Shown: one piece after another, positions 28,609-36,812 of the stretch
How positions within the stretch are numbered: the first letter of the stretch is position 1
How the letters are laid out: each line of letters begins with the position of its first letter
From: Putridiphycobacter sp045107045
Lineage (GTDB): Bacteria; Bacteroidota; Bacteroidia; Flavobacteriales_D; Crocinitomicaceae
Assembly (NCBI GenBank): GCA_045107045.1
Contig: JBGCFR010000027.1
Location: forward strand, 70,628-134,627
Length of the DNA: 64,000 bases
Direction: 5' to 3'
Notes under the pieces: model-generated
What the model saw: the letters and a program-made list of their open reading frames with translations, nothing else
Database searches by the model: none
Told to the model about the DNA's origin: nothing
Translations under genes and position numbers: made by a program

Positions 28609-29310
28609 ATGATAGTAAAGAATGTTGCAGTAATTATACCAGCGTTTAACGAAGAATCCTCAATAGGTAAGGTTATCAATGCACTGCCAAAGTCATACAT
28701 TATGAAAGTGGTGGTTGGGAATAATGCTTCAACGGATCAAACTAAAAGTGTAGCAGAGAAGGCAGGTGCAATTGTTGTTGATGAATCAAGAAAAGGTTAC
28801 GGATGGGCCTGTTTAAAAGCAATGGAGCACATTGCAACATGGCCAGTAAAACCAGAAATTATCGTATTTATTGATGGTGATTTTTCAGATTACCCTGAAG
28901 AAATGACCAATGTCATTGAACCCATTTTAAAGTCTGATATTGATCTGGTAATTGGGTCCAGAGCTTTAGGTGAGAAAGTAAAAGGATCAATGACTCTTCC
29001 TCAGATTTTTGGAAATTGGTTGGCAACTAGATTGATGAGAGTGTTTTATGGTGTGAAATATACAGATCTGGGGCCATTTAGAGCAATTAAGTATCAAAAA
29101 TTAATGGATTTGAATATGTCTGACAAAACCTATGGATGGACAATTGAAATGCAATTAAAGGCAGCAAATCAAAAATTAACTTATACTGAAGTGCCTGTTA
29201 ACTATAAAAAGAGAATAGGTGTATCAAAAGTTTCTGGTACAGTGAAAGGGGCTGTTATGGCAGGATTTAAAATTATTGGTGCTGTGTTTAAGTATAAAAT
29301 AGTCAAATAA
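28609..29310 (+). CDS. glycosyltransferase family 2, dolichyl-phosphate-mannose synthase-like
   Basis: 233-residue GT-A fold: VAVIIPAFNEESSIG, then NNASTDQT, the D-x-D-like FIDGDFSDYPE and GSRALGEKVKG. No C-terminal membrane helices are obvious. Relatives transfer a sugar from a nucleotide donor to a polyprenyl phosphate or other lipid. It lies 15 bp after the Fe-S protein gene and so appears to belong to the same operon, an unusual combination for an electron-transfer module. Confidence 0.87.
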   Translation: MIVKNVAVIIPAFNEESSIGKVINALPKSYIMKVVVGNNASTDQTKSVAEKAGAIVVDESRKGYGWACLKAMEHIATWPVKPEIIVFIDGDFSDYPEEMTNVIEPILKSDIDLVIGSRALGEKVKGSMTLPQIFGNWLATRLMRVFYGVKYTDLGPFRAIKYQKLMDLNMSDKTYGWTIEMQLKAANQKLTYTEVPVNYKKRIGVSKVSGTVKGAVMAGFKIIGAVFKYKIVK

Positions 29311-29392
29311 TCAATGCTCAATATTTATTGGAATTGAATTAAAAAAAGATCCTAAGTTATCAACAAAGCATAGCCAGTTTGATATAAAAAAG

Positions 29393-29400
29393 TATCTTTG
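29393..29400 (+). promoter_or_regulatory. -7 promoter box of parA
   Basis: TATCTTTG, exact TANNTTTG match, 24 bp before the parA start. No properly spaced TTG. Confidence 0.5.
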
Positions 29401-29424
29401 GTTACTTAAATCAAATCTCAATCA

Positions 29425-30225
29425 ATGGCAAAGATTATTGCAATTACAAATCAAAAAGGAGGGGTAGGCAAAACAACAACAGCTATTAATTTAGGTGCTA
29501 GTTTTGGTGTGTTGGAGTATAAAACTTTGATAGTGGATGCAGATCCTCAGGCCAATGCAACAAGTGGTACAGGTTTCGATCCTAGAGATGTAAAGACGAG
29601 CATTTATGATTGTCTGATTGATGATGTTGATGTGAAGAGTTTGATTTTTGAAACTGATAATCCTAATCTATCTATTCTTCCTGCTCATATCGATTTGGTT
29701 GGTGCAGAATTAGAGATGATTAGTATTCCTAATCGAGAGCACCGATTAAAGATAGCTTTAGAGCAGGTTAGAGATGATTTTGACTTCATCATTATTGATT
29801 GTTCTCCTTCACTTGGTCTTATTACTGTTAATGCACTAACTGCTGCAGATTCAGTTATTATTCCAGTTCAATGCGAATATTTTGCTTTAGAAGGATTAGG
29901 TAAATTGTTAAATACGATTAAAATAATCCAGTCACGATTAAATACTGAATTGGATATAGAAGGAATAGTTCTAACATTATACGATACTCGTTTAAGACTA
30001 GCTAATCAGGTGGTAGATGAAGTTAAAACTCATTTTCAAGAACTAGTGTTTAACACAATTATTCACCGAAATACCCGTTTAGGAGAGGCGCCAAGTTTTG
30101 GTGAAACTATAATAATGCATGACGCAACCTGTAAAGGAGCTATTAATTATTTAAATTTTGCAAGAGAAGTTTTACAAAAGAATGACCTTACAAAAATTAA
30201 AAATCGCGATAAACAAATCATTTAA
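29425..30225 (+). CDS. parA: chromosome partitioning ATPase ParA/Soj
   Basis: 266 residues. Deviant Walker A K11-G-G-V-G-K-T-T, A' motif TLIVDADPQANAT and Walker B FIIIDCSPSLGL. It binds nucleoid DNA in the ATP form and moves ParB-bound origins. The last base of its TAA is the first base of the parB start, so the two are translationally coupled, as usual for chromosomal parAB. Confidence 0.96.
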   Translation: MAKIIAITNQKGGVGKTTTAINLGASFGVLEYKTLIVDADPQANATSGTGFDPRDVKTSIYDCLIDDVDVKSLIFETDNPNLSILPAHIDLVGAELEMISIPNREHRLKIALEQVRDDFDFIIIDCSPSLGLITVNALTAADSVIIPVQCEYFALEGLGKLLNTIKIIQSRLNTELDIEGIVLTLYDTRLRLANQVVDEVKTHFQELVFNTIIHRNTRLGEAPSFGETIIMHDATCKGAINYLNFAREVLQKNDLTKIKNRDKQII

Positions 30226-31112
30226 TGACTAAGAAAAGAGCTTTAGGAAAAGGACTAAGTGCTTTATTAGAAAGTGCTTCAACTGATATCACATCTAGTC
30301 ATCAAGCAGTAAATGCTACACAAACAGTGGGTGCAATTGCTTCTATTACTATTTCTCAAATTGAGGCGAATCCTTTTAACCCTAGAACACATTTTGAAGA
30401 CAGTGCGCTAAATGAGTTAGCAGATTCGATAAAGGAACATGGCATTATTCAACCGCTTACCGTTAGAAAATTAGGTCGTGATAAATATCAACTAATTTCA
30501 GGTGAGCGTCGATTTAGAGCATCACAATTGGCAGGCCTTATAGAGATACCATGCTATATTAGAATTGCCAATGATTCTACCATGTTGGAAATGGCATTAG
30601 TTGAAAATATCCAACGAGAAGATTTAAATGCTATTGAAGTGGCTTTGTCATATCAACGTTTAATTGATGAGTGTAATTTCACGCAAGAAAATCTAGGACA
30701 AAAATTAGGAAAGAGTCGCTCAAACATCACTAATTTTCTTCGATTATTAAAATTGCCAATCAAGGTGCAAATCGGAGTACGTGAGGGTTTAATTTCAATG
30801 GGGCATGCAAGGGCTTTGGTTTCAGCTGGGAGTGAAGAGAGACAAGAAGAGTTATTTACTAAAATTTTAACAGATCAATTATCAGTTCGTGACTTAGAAT
30901 CTTTAATTAAAGGTAAGTCAATTCCAACGAAATCTGCTCAAAAGTCTAACGTCCAATATTCGACTATCATTCAAGCATCTCAACAGTATCTTGCTGAAAA
31001 AATTAATTCTAAGGTAAGTATAAAGTCAAGTTCAGCCGGTAAGGGGAAGCTTTTGATTGATTTTAAATCGGAAAAAGAACTCGAGAAAATATTAAATCTA
31101 CTGAACGATTAA
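30225..31112 (+). CDS. parB: chromosome partitioning protein ParB (Spo0J family)
   Basis: 295 residues. Starts with the typical KKRALGKGLSALLE. The CTPase domain has ISGERRFRASQLAG and the NPFNPRTHF strand; a helix-turn-helix follows (FTQENLGQKLGKSRSNITNFLRLL region) and a C-terminal dimerisation segment. It binds parS centromere sites; I did not find a clear parS-like 16-mer near the operon by eye. Confidence 0.96.
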   Translation: MTKKRALGKGLSALLESASTDITSSHQAVNATQTVGAIASITISQIEANPFNPRTHFEDSALNELADSIKEHGIIQPLTVRKLGRDKYQLISGERRFRASQLAGLIEIPCYIRIANDSTMLEMALVENIQREDLNAIEVALSYQRLIDECNFTQENLGQKLGKSRSNITNFLRLLKLPIKVQIGVREGLISMGHARALVSAGSEERQEELFTKILTDQLSVRDLESLIKGKSIPTKSAQKSNVQYSTIIQASQQYLAEKINSKVSIKSSSAGKGKLLIDFKSEKELEKILNLLND

Positions 31113-31121
31113 TATCAATAA

Positions 31122-31676
31122 ATGAGAATTGTACTAGCTCTCGTTATTCTACTCAATTTTGCTTTTGAAGCTTCTGCTCAATCAGACACTACCTATCAAC
31201 ATAGCAGAAATAAGGCAGCTGTGTTTTCTGCGATACTGCCGGGAGCAGGTCAAATTTACAACGAAATAGGGCACCGTAAAGTTCGAGGTCGCAAACACAT
31301 TTCATGGTGGCGAGCACCAATATATATTGCAGGAATTACATATGTTTCGTATTTAGCCTATCAAAATGCTTCTTTGGCTAGTGATTACAAAAGCGAGTGG
31401 TTGTATAGAAATGAATTTGGTACTGATAAATTTCTATTTGATAAGTTTCAAAATATAACAGTTAATAAAATTGTTGATAATTTTCAAACTAGTGCTAAGT
31501 ATCGAGATTACGCAATTGCTGGTGCTGCACTTATTTATGCTCTAAACGTTATTGATGCTTTTGTTGATGCCCATTTTGTAACCTTTGATGTATCTGATGA
31601 TTTATCGCTTAATATACGACCCAGATATTTTGGAGGTGCAGAATTAGGCTGTAGTCTATCACTTCATTTTCAATAA
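31122..31676 (+). CDS. DUF5683-type membrane protein
   Basis: 184 residues. Signal-like N-terminus ending SAQ, then AVFSAILPGAGQIYNE, the hallmark of the DUF5683/P13 group, a SWWRAPIYIAGITYV membrane segment and a second hydrophobic helix near YAIAGAALIYALNVIDA. It starts 10 bp after parB, an arrangement common in Bacteroidota where lepB and dapB often follow; those two are not found here. Function unknown. Confidence 0.85.
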   Translation: MRIVLALVILLNFAFEASAQSDTTYQHSRNKAAVFSAILPGAGQIYNEIGHRKVRGRKHISWWRAPIYIAGITYVSYLAYQNASLASDYKSEWLYRNEFGTDKFLFDKFQNITVNKIVDNFQTSAKYRDYAIAGAALIYALNVIDAFVDAHFVTFDVSDDLSLNIRPRYFGGAELGCSLSLHFQ

Positions 31677-31680
31677 ACGC

Positions 31681-31711
31681 AAAAAAAGCCACTCCATTTA
31701 AGGAGTAGCTT
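31681..31711 (-). terminator. intrinsic terminator of the YceI gene
   Basis: 10-bp arms with one G-U pair (31686-31695 and 31702-31711), 6-nt loop, followed on the minus strand by seven T (31687-31681). Confidence 0.8.
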
Positions 31712-31734
31712 GATATTACGGGGACTAGTTTTAG

Positions 31735-32394
31735 TTATTTAGTCAAGTTCACGTTGATAATGAAGCCAATTTCATTTGCAATTAAATAATCAGCAGGTAC
31801 ACCTTCACTACCTTCAACATGGTAGCTCATTCCCCACTCAGTTCTATCAATGGCAAACTTTTCAGACATAATGGAAACACCAGCGTCAGAAACATTAACA
31901 TTAGCATTAAAACTAATGCTTTTTGTAGAATCTAAAATAGTTAAGTTTCCTGTAATTTCAGAGTTAAAATCTCCTGAACCAGCGGAGATACTTGCTAATT
32001 CGAACTGTGCAGTTGGGTTAACCTCAGCATTAAAAAAATCGGCGCTTTTTAAATGTCCAGATAATTTTCCAGCTTGCTCTTCATCATCTTCAAAGTTTAA
32101 AACAGTTAAAGAATTAATGTCAATTACAACACTAGCATTCTCAACTACGTTATTATTCACTGTTACATCAGCTGATTGCAGCATGATTTTTCCAAAACGT
32201 GGTGCAGTTCCACCTAGGTGAGAGGCAAACCATTCAACATGACTATCATCTGAAATAGTTGAAAGTTTTACTGATTCAGCAGTTTCATTATTTTCAATTG
32301 CTACGGCATCACTTGCTTCAACTTCTTTTCCGTTGTCTGTGCATGATGTAAATACTAAGCCTAACATTAAGGCTGATAAGATCACTTTTTTCAT
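31735..32394 (-). CDS. YceI-family lipoprotein
   Basis: 219 residues with signal peptide and lipobox (GLVFTSC). The YceI lipocalin-like beta-barrel follows, with SHVEWFASHLGG, DINSLTVLNFEDDEE, KSADFFNAEVNPTAQFEL and GNLTILDSTKSISFNA. YceI proteins bind isoprenoid-type lipids in the periplasm; some are stress-induced. It has its own -7 box (32419-32426) and terminator, so it is monocistronic. Confidence 0.9.
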   Translation of the reverse strand: MKKVILSALMLGLVFTSCTDNGKEVEASDAVAIENNETAESVKLSTISDDSHVEWFASHLGGTAPRFGKIMLQSADVTVNNNVVENASVVIDINSLTVLNFEDDEEQAGKLSGHLKSADFFNAEVNPTAQFELASISAGSGDFNSEITGNLTILDSTKSISFNANVNVSDAGVSIMSEKFAIDRTEWGMSYHVEGSEGVPADYLIANEIGFIINVNLTK

Positions 32395-32742
32395 GAGTTT
32401 TTTTAAAATTATTTAGGTCAAATATAGATAATCATATCGTTGTTGAGGGGTCCTTTTTTCACCAAATCTATAAAATAAACGCTTTATTAACATAAGTTAA
32501 TCGTGTGCTAAAGTCGAAAAAATGTAAACTATATATGATTGGGTGTAATCAATTCTTATTTTTGATTCATACAGTTTTATGTAGATTTAATTCAATTTTA
32601 ACAAATAATCCCTCACCCAAATGGATGAAATGCACCTAGTATAGGTTAAATCACCTATTTGATATCCATGTTCTTCCTGAAGAATTGATATTATTGTGCA
32701 GCCATATGGCAAATGTTAATTAACCTACAAATACAAATAATT
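32395..32742. other. divergent intergenic region upstream of YceI and the tandem lipoproteins
   Basis: 348 bp without a convincing coding frame. It holds the minus-strand YceI -7 box TATATTTG (32426-32419) and, for the plus-strand lipoproteins, only a weak TATTATTG (32689-32696, one mismatch). Nothing else stands out. Confidence 0.5.
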
Positions 32743-33309
32743 ATGAAAATGACAAAAGTTTTACTAATGCTTTTAATGTTAAGTCTAGTAGTAACAGCCT
32801 GTAAAAAGGATGAGGAAAAAGAAGAAGAGAAAAAGGAAGATCCAGCTCCAGATCCGACAAGTAAATTGACAGAATTACCTGACGGAGATCAAACATTTAC
32901 AGGAAACCTCTCTACAGGGGAAAAACTGAGTGATTTGTCTTGGGCCTGGAATAGTTCAATGGCATGCTTTGTAGAACCAGGAAAATCATGGTTTGAAGGA
33001 AATCACGTATTCTATCAAATTGATTTGCCTACGCAATCAACAATTGAAATCACTTTAAATTCAACAAACTCTTCTGATGATATAGCACTGTATGCATATT
33101 CTAAGGGAGCTGGTAGTAAGGTTATTCCTCCAAATATTTCATCTTGTGTTTCCTGCGAAGCTAGTCCTTCAAATTCTACTGCTATACCTGGTCAGAAGTA
33201 TGTGTACTTAAATGCAACTACAAATCCGTATTCTATCATTATTGGTGTAGCAGGTGCAACTGGATTAACTTCTGGAGAATACACGATAAGCATAGATGTA
33301 GAAAGTTAA
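32743..33309 (+). CDS. lipoprotein of unknown function (tandem copy 1)
   Basis: 188 residues from the ATG at 32743 (an ATG at 32749 also fits; the frame from 32713 would spoil the signal peptide). Lipobox VVTAC, then a Lys/Glu/Asp-rich tether and a domain of about 145 residues with LSWAWNSSMACFVE, GNHVFYQIDLP and VSCEASPSN. The pattern suggests a beta-sandwich similar in style to bacterial pre-peptidase C-terminal domains, but I do not recognise the family. A paralogue follows 22 bp downstream. Confidence 0.82.
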   Translation: MKMTKVLLMLLMLSLVVTACKKDEEKEEEKKEDPAPDPTSKLTELPDGDQTFTGNLSTGEKLSDLSWAWNSSMACFVEPGKSWFEGNHVFYQIDLPTQSTIEITLNSTNSSDDIALYAYSKGAGSKVIPPNISSCVSCEASPSNSTAIPGQKYVYLNATTNPYSIIIGVAGATGLTSGEYTISIDVES

Positions 33310-33331
33310 AATATTGAAATAAAAGAATAAA

Positions 33332-33862
33332 ATGAAAGTAACAAAAACGATTTTAGGACTGATATGTATTGGTTTGCTTTTTACGGCGTGTAATAAAGAC
33401 AAGACTAAAGGAGGTCTAAATAAATTAACTTATAAGGATCAAACTTTTAGTGGAAGTATTGATAATGGAAAAGTGCTAGATGATTTATCATGGGCATGGA
33501 GTAGTAATATGGCCTGCTTTGTTGAAACTGTGAAAGACCAGTACAAAGGGAATCATGTTTTCTATAAAATAGAAATTCCGACCAATTCAACAATTGATAT
33601 CTATATGACACCTACAAATCCTGGTGATGAAATGGCCTTGTATGGCTATTCTAAGGCAGCTGGTGATGAAACAATTCCTCCAGGAATTTCTTCCTCTGTA
33701 TCATGTGAGGCGTCTCCTTCAAATAGTAATGGAGCAAAAACTGGTGAGCAACATGTATACTTTAATGCAATAAATAACCCATATGCAGTTATATTTGGTA
33801 TTGCTGGAGCTGATGGCTTAACTGAAGGAGGTTTTGAAATTAGAATTGATGTGGAAAATTAG
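33332..33862 (+). CDS. lipoprotein of unknown function (tandem copy 2)
   Basis: 176 residues. Lipobox LLFTAC and then a domain that aligns throughout with the previous gene: LSWAWSSNMACFVE, GNHVFYKIEIP, DEMALYGYSKAAG and VSCEASPSN. It lacks the long acidic/Lys tether of copy 1. Two Cys of the mature domain (in MACF and VSCEAS) are shared and might form a disulfide. Same operon as copy 1, ended by the hairpin at 33881. Confidence 0.82.
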   Translation: MKVTKTILGLICIGLLFTACNKDKTKGGLNKLTYKDQTFSGSIDNGKVLDDLSWAWSSNMACFVETVKDQYKGNHVFYKIEIPTNSTIDIYMTPTNPGDEMALYGYSKAAGDETIPPGISSSVSCEASPSNSNGAKTGEQHVYFNAINNPYAVIFGIAGADGLTEGGFEIRIDVEN

Positions 33863-33880
33863 AATAAATTTTTATTCTCG

Positions 33881-33912
33881 AAAGCCTAGATATTTTTGTC
33901 TAGGCTTTTTTT
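33881..33912 (+). terminator. intrinsic terminator of the tandem lipoprotein operon
   Basis: 10-bp arms (33881-33890 and 33899-33908), 8-nt loop, then a T run. It overlaps the frame proposed upstream of the next gene and so supports that gene's start at 33959. Confidence 0.88.
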
Positions 33913-33958
33913 GTTTCAAATTATAAATAGGTTCTATCTTTATTGTAAAAATCTTTTT

Positions 33959-35071
33959 ATGTTATCTTTTTGGGAAAGCGAGTCGTTTACAAAATATGAT
34001 GTAGCAATTATCGGTGCTGGAATTACCGGATTGTCAGTAGCCATTGAATTAAAAGCTAAGCAACCAGAATTAGAGGTGATTATACTAGAACGTGGCTTAG
34101 TTCCAACCGGTGCCAGTACAAAGAATGCAGGTTTTGCATGTGTTGGTAGCTTAACTGAAATTCTAGATGATTTAAAAACTATGTCATCAAATGAAGTCGT
34201 AGATTTAATACAAATGCGAAAAGATGGCTTACAGATATTAAGAGACAGATTAGGAGACCAGAATATAGATTATCTAGAAAACGGAAGCTATGAACTTTGT
34301 TTACAAGAAACTGATTTTACTAGTGATATTAAACTTGTAAATGAATTAATATTTCCGGTTTTTAAACGACCAGTATTTAAATTAACAAATAAAGTGTTTG
34401 GTTTTGGAAGTGAAGTTAAAACTGTAATTGAAAGTACTGCTGAAGGGCAAATTAACACCGGTAAGATGCTGAAGAGTCTTTTAAAAAAGGCATTAACTTT
34501 GGGGGTTGAAGTAAAAACTGGATATTCTGTCAATAATTTAATTACAAAGCAAGATTCAGTTAGAATAGAGAATGATATTTTGCCAATTATCGCAAAGCAA
34601 GTTTGTGTTTGCACAAATGCTTTTGCAAAATCTTTAATACCAGAAATTAAACTACAACCAGGGCGAGGACAGGTACTAATTACTAAACCGATTAAAAACT
34701 TGCCCTTTAAAGGTATTTATCATTTTGATGAAGGGTATTATTATTTCAGAACAATAGCAGATAGAGTATTGTTTGGAGGAGGAAGGCAATTAGATTTTGA
34801 GGGTGAAACAAGTGATAAGTTTAAGCTAAATGAGTTTATTCAAAAGGATTTAGAAAAAAAAATGAAAACTATTATTTTACCTGGTATTAAATTTGAAATA
34901 GATAAACGTTGGACAGGCATAATGGCTTTCGGTGAGAATAAAAAGCCAATTATTAAGCAAGTTGATGGACGTGTATTCGCTGCAGTCAGGTTCGGGGGAA
35001 TGGGTATTGCAATTGGAAGTAAAGCAGCTGAATTAGTTGCTGACTTAATGATTAGTAGCCGTGATCTATAG
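33959..35071 (+). CDS. FAD-dependent oxidoreductase, D-amino acid oxidase (DAO) family
   Basis: 370 residues from the ATG at 33959. FAD-binding V-A-I-I-G-A-G-I-T-G-L motif with the acidic residue after the second strand (VIILERG), then TGASTKNAGFACVGS, a typical DAO flavin-contact loop. Later motifs: PGRGQVLITKP and RFGGMGIAIGSKAAEL. The family oxidises amino or imino groups of amines or amino acids; the substrate is not evident. Its 3' end overlaps that of menC on the other strand by 6 bp. Confidence 0.87.
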   Translation: MLSFWESESFTKYDVAIIGAGITGLSVAIELKAKQPELEVIILERGLVPTGASTKNAGFACVGSLTEILDDLKTMSSNEVVDLIQMRKDGLQILRDRLGDQNIDYLENGSYELCLQETDFTSDIKLVNELIFPVFKRPVFKLTNKVFGFGSEVKTVIESTAEGQINTGKMLKSLLKKALTLGVEVKTGYSVNNLITKQDSVRIENDILPIIAKQVCVCTNAFAKSLIPEIKLQPGRGQVLITKPIKNLPFKGIYHFDEGYYYFRTIADRVLFGGGRQLDFEGETSDKFKLNEFIQKDLEKKMKTIILPGIKFEIDKRWTGIMAFGENKKPIIKQVDGRVFAAVRFGGMGIAIGSKAAELVADLMISSRDL

Positions 35072-36067
35072 CCATAAAAAACCATCTTTCACCTCTAAAA
35101 ATGGCTCAATATTATTAGTGTATAAACTCCCAGTTCCAAGCCCTTGAGGAAGTAAATTATTTTTGGTGGCAGTGTACTGAGCAATTGCATTTAATCCAAC
35201 ATTACTTTCTAAAGCAGAGGTAATCCACCAATCAATACCTAAGGCCTCGGCTATTTCAATCCATTCGTCAGTTCCCGAAATACCACCAATCAGACTGGGT
35301 TTCAATATAATATATTGTGGGTTTATCGTTTGTAATAATTTTTTTTTGTCTCTACTATTTTGAACCCCAATTAATTCTTCATCAAGCGCAATAGGCAGGG
35401 GGGTAGATGAACAGAGTTTTGCCATTTCGTCAAGTTGTCCAGCCATAATTGGTTGCTCTATTGAATGGATATCATATTTTGTTAAAACGTCTAATTTATC
35501 TAAGGCTTCTTCAAACGAAAATGCACCATTAGCATCAACTCGAATAGTCATATCATGTTTAGAGTATTTTGATCTGATAAATTTTAATAATGAGAGTTCG
35601 GACTCAAAATCAATCGCTCCGATTTTCATTTTTATACAACGAAATCCTAATTCAATTTTTTCTTTTAACTGATTCATCATGAAATCCTCTGTTCCCATCC
35701 AGACTAATCCATTAATTGGAATTTTTTTGGTTTTCGTTTTAAAAATTTGATAATAACCACCATTGTCTAAATCTAGTTTTGCTGTTTCTAATGCAAATTG
35801 AATTGATGGAAACTGATGAAGTGTTGCTATGTTATCGATATAGTCATTAATTTTCATTGTCACTTCTTGAAGTTGTACTTCGTAGATGTCACTCCAGTCT
35901 GGTGAAAGAGTTTTTATGATTGAGGCTTCACCTTTTCCAATTATTCCTGGTGAATCCGTTCTCCATAAACTTATAATCCATGAGTCTTTTGTAGTTAAAA
36001 CACCTCTTGATGTGCCACTAGATTGTTTGAAATTTAAAGTGATTTTTTCAAATTTTGACTGATACAT
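35066..36067 (-). CDS. menC: o-succinylbenzoate synthase-like enolase-superfamily enzyme
   Basis: 333 residues, muconate lactonising subgroup of the enolase superfamily. All key residues are seen: K146-M-K148 catalytic pair, metal ligands D178 (VDANGAF), E204 (EQP) and D229 (ALDEE), and K256 (LKPS). MenC makes o-succinylbenzoate for menaquinone. The related dipeptide epimerases share this core, but the SALESNVGLNAIAQ ending fits MenC. menA, also in the window, supports the assignment. Divergent from recR. Confidence 0.85.
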   Translation of the reverse strand: MYQSKFEKITLNFKQSSGTSRGVLTTKDSWIISLWRTDSPGIIGKGEASIIKTLSPDWSDIYEVQLQEVTMKINDYIDNIATLHQFPSIQFALETAKLDLDNGGYYQIFKTKTKKIPINGLVWMGTEDFMMNQLKEKIELGFRCIKMKIGAIDFESELSLLKFIRSKYSKHDMTIRVDANGAFSFEEALDKLDVLTKYDIHSIEQPIMAGQLDEMAKLCSSTPLPIALDEELIGVQNSRDKKKLLQTINPQYIILKPSLIGGISGTDEWIEIAEALGIDWWITSALESNVGLNAIAQYTATKNNLLPQGLGTGSLYTNNIEPFLEVKDGFLWL

Positions 36068-36106
36068 CTCTGCGTTTTATGAAGGATAAATTTAGAAAAA
36101 AAAACG

Positions 36107-36114
36107 TACTTTTG
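36107..36114 (+). promoter_or_regulatory. -7 promoter box of recR
   Basis: TACTTTTG, exact match to TANNTTTG, only 4 bp before the GTG start codon. The transcript would begin at or next to the initiation codon. Confidence 0.55.
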
Positions 36115-36118
36115 GGCA

Positions 36119-36739
36119 GTGAGTTTGCCATCAAAATATTTGGAGGATGTTGTTGAGCATTTTTCGTCATTACCAGGAATTGGTAAAAAAACTGCTTTGC
36201 GACTAGTTCTGAATCTTTTGAAAAGAGATGAAGAAGAAATTCAACAATTCGCAGATGCATTACATCATTTAAAATCGAATATTGCTAGCTGCAAAACTTG
36301 TGGAAATATTAGTGATGGAGAGTTATGCTATATCTGTATTCAAGGAAATAGGAAGCGAGATATAATTTGTGTAGTTGAAGATATCAGAGACATTATGGCG
36401 ATTGAGTCGACTGAACAATTTTATGGACTTTATCATGTCCTTGGTGGTATTATTTCACCAATGGACGGAATAGGGCCGAATGATTTAAATATTTTATCAT
36501 TATTGGATCGCATTGAAACAGATGAAGTATCTGAGGTGATTTTAGCGTTACCAACTAATATGGAAGGTGATACAACAAACTTTTTTCTATTCCGAAAATT
36601 AGAACCTCTTGGGGTTAAAGTCACAACGTTAACAAGAGGCGTATCCATTGGCACAGAGCTACATTATGCAGATGAATTAACATTGGGCCGTTCTATTTTA
36701 AACCGAATGCCTTTTGAGTTCAGTATTTCAAAAAAATAA
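36119..36739 (+). CDS. recR: recombination mediator RecR
   Basis: 206 residues. Helix-hairpin-helix SLPGIGKKTALRL, zinc finger C58/C61/C70/C73, Toprim domain (IICVVEDIRDIMAIE, GGIISPMDGIGPNDL) and the Walker B-like C-terminal GVSIGTELHYADELTL. RecR loads RecA with RecO/RecF in gap repair. The start is GTG at 36119; the residues that follow align with the usual start of the family, so the non-ATG start is well supported. Confidence 0.96.
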   Translation: MSLPSKYLEDVVEHFSSLPGIGKKTALRLVLNLLKRDEEEIQQFADALHHLKSNIASCKTCGNISDGELCYICIQGNRKRDIICVVEDIRDIMAIESTEQFYGLYHVLGGIISPMDGIGPNDLNILSLLDRIETDEVSEVILALPTNMEGDTTNFFLFRKLEPLGVKVTTLTRGVSIGTELHYADELTLGRSILNRMPFEFSISKK

Positions 36740-36786
36740 CGATTGTATTAATTTGAAAAATCAAGTTTTAAGGAAAAAATATTCGT

Positions 36787-36794
36787 TAAATTTG
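36787..36794 (+). promoter_or_regulatory. -7 promoter box of the second glycan cluster
   Basis: TAAATTTG, exact TANNTTTG match, 18 bp before the epimerase start. No well-spaced TTG. Confidence 0.5.
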
Positions 36795-36812
36795 AGGCAT
36801 AAATTCTAAAGC

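Noticed and set aside
29311..29424. Replication origin or parS site near parAB
   Set aside because: One TTATCAACA-like stretch (29357-29365) resembles a DnaA box, but no cluster of boxes, dnaA or clear 16-bp parS palindrome is seen.
33896..33958. Longer start of the DAO-family oxidoreductase
   Set aside because: It would begin within the terminator hairpin loop at 33881-33912.
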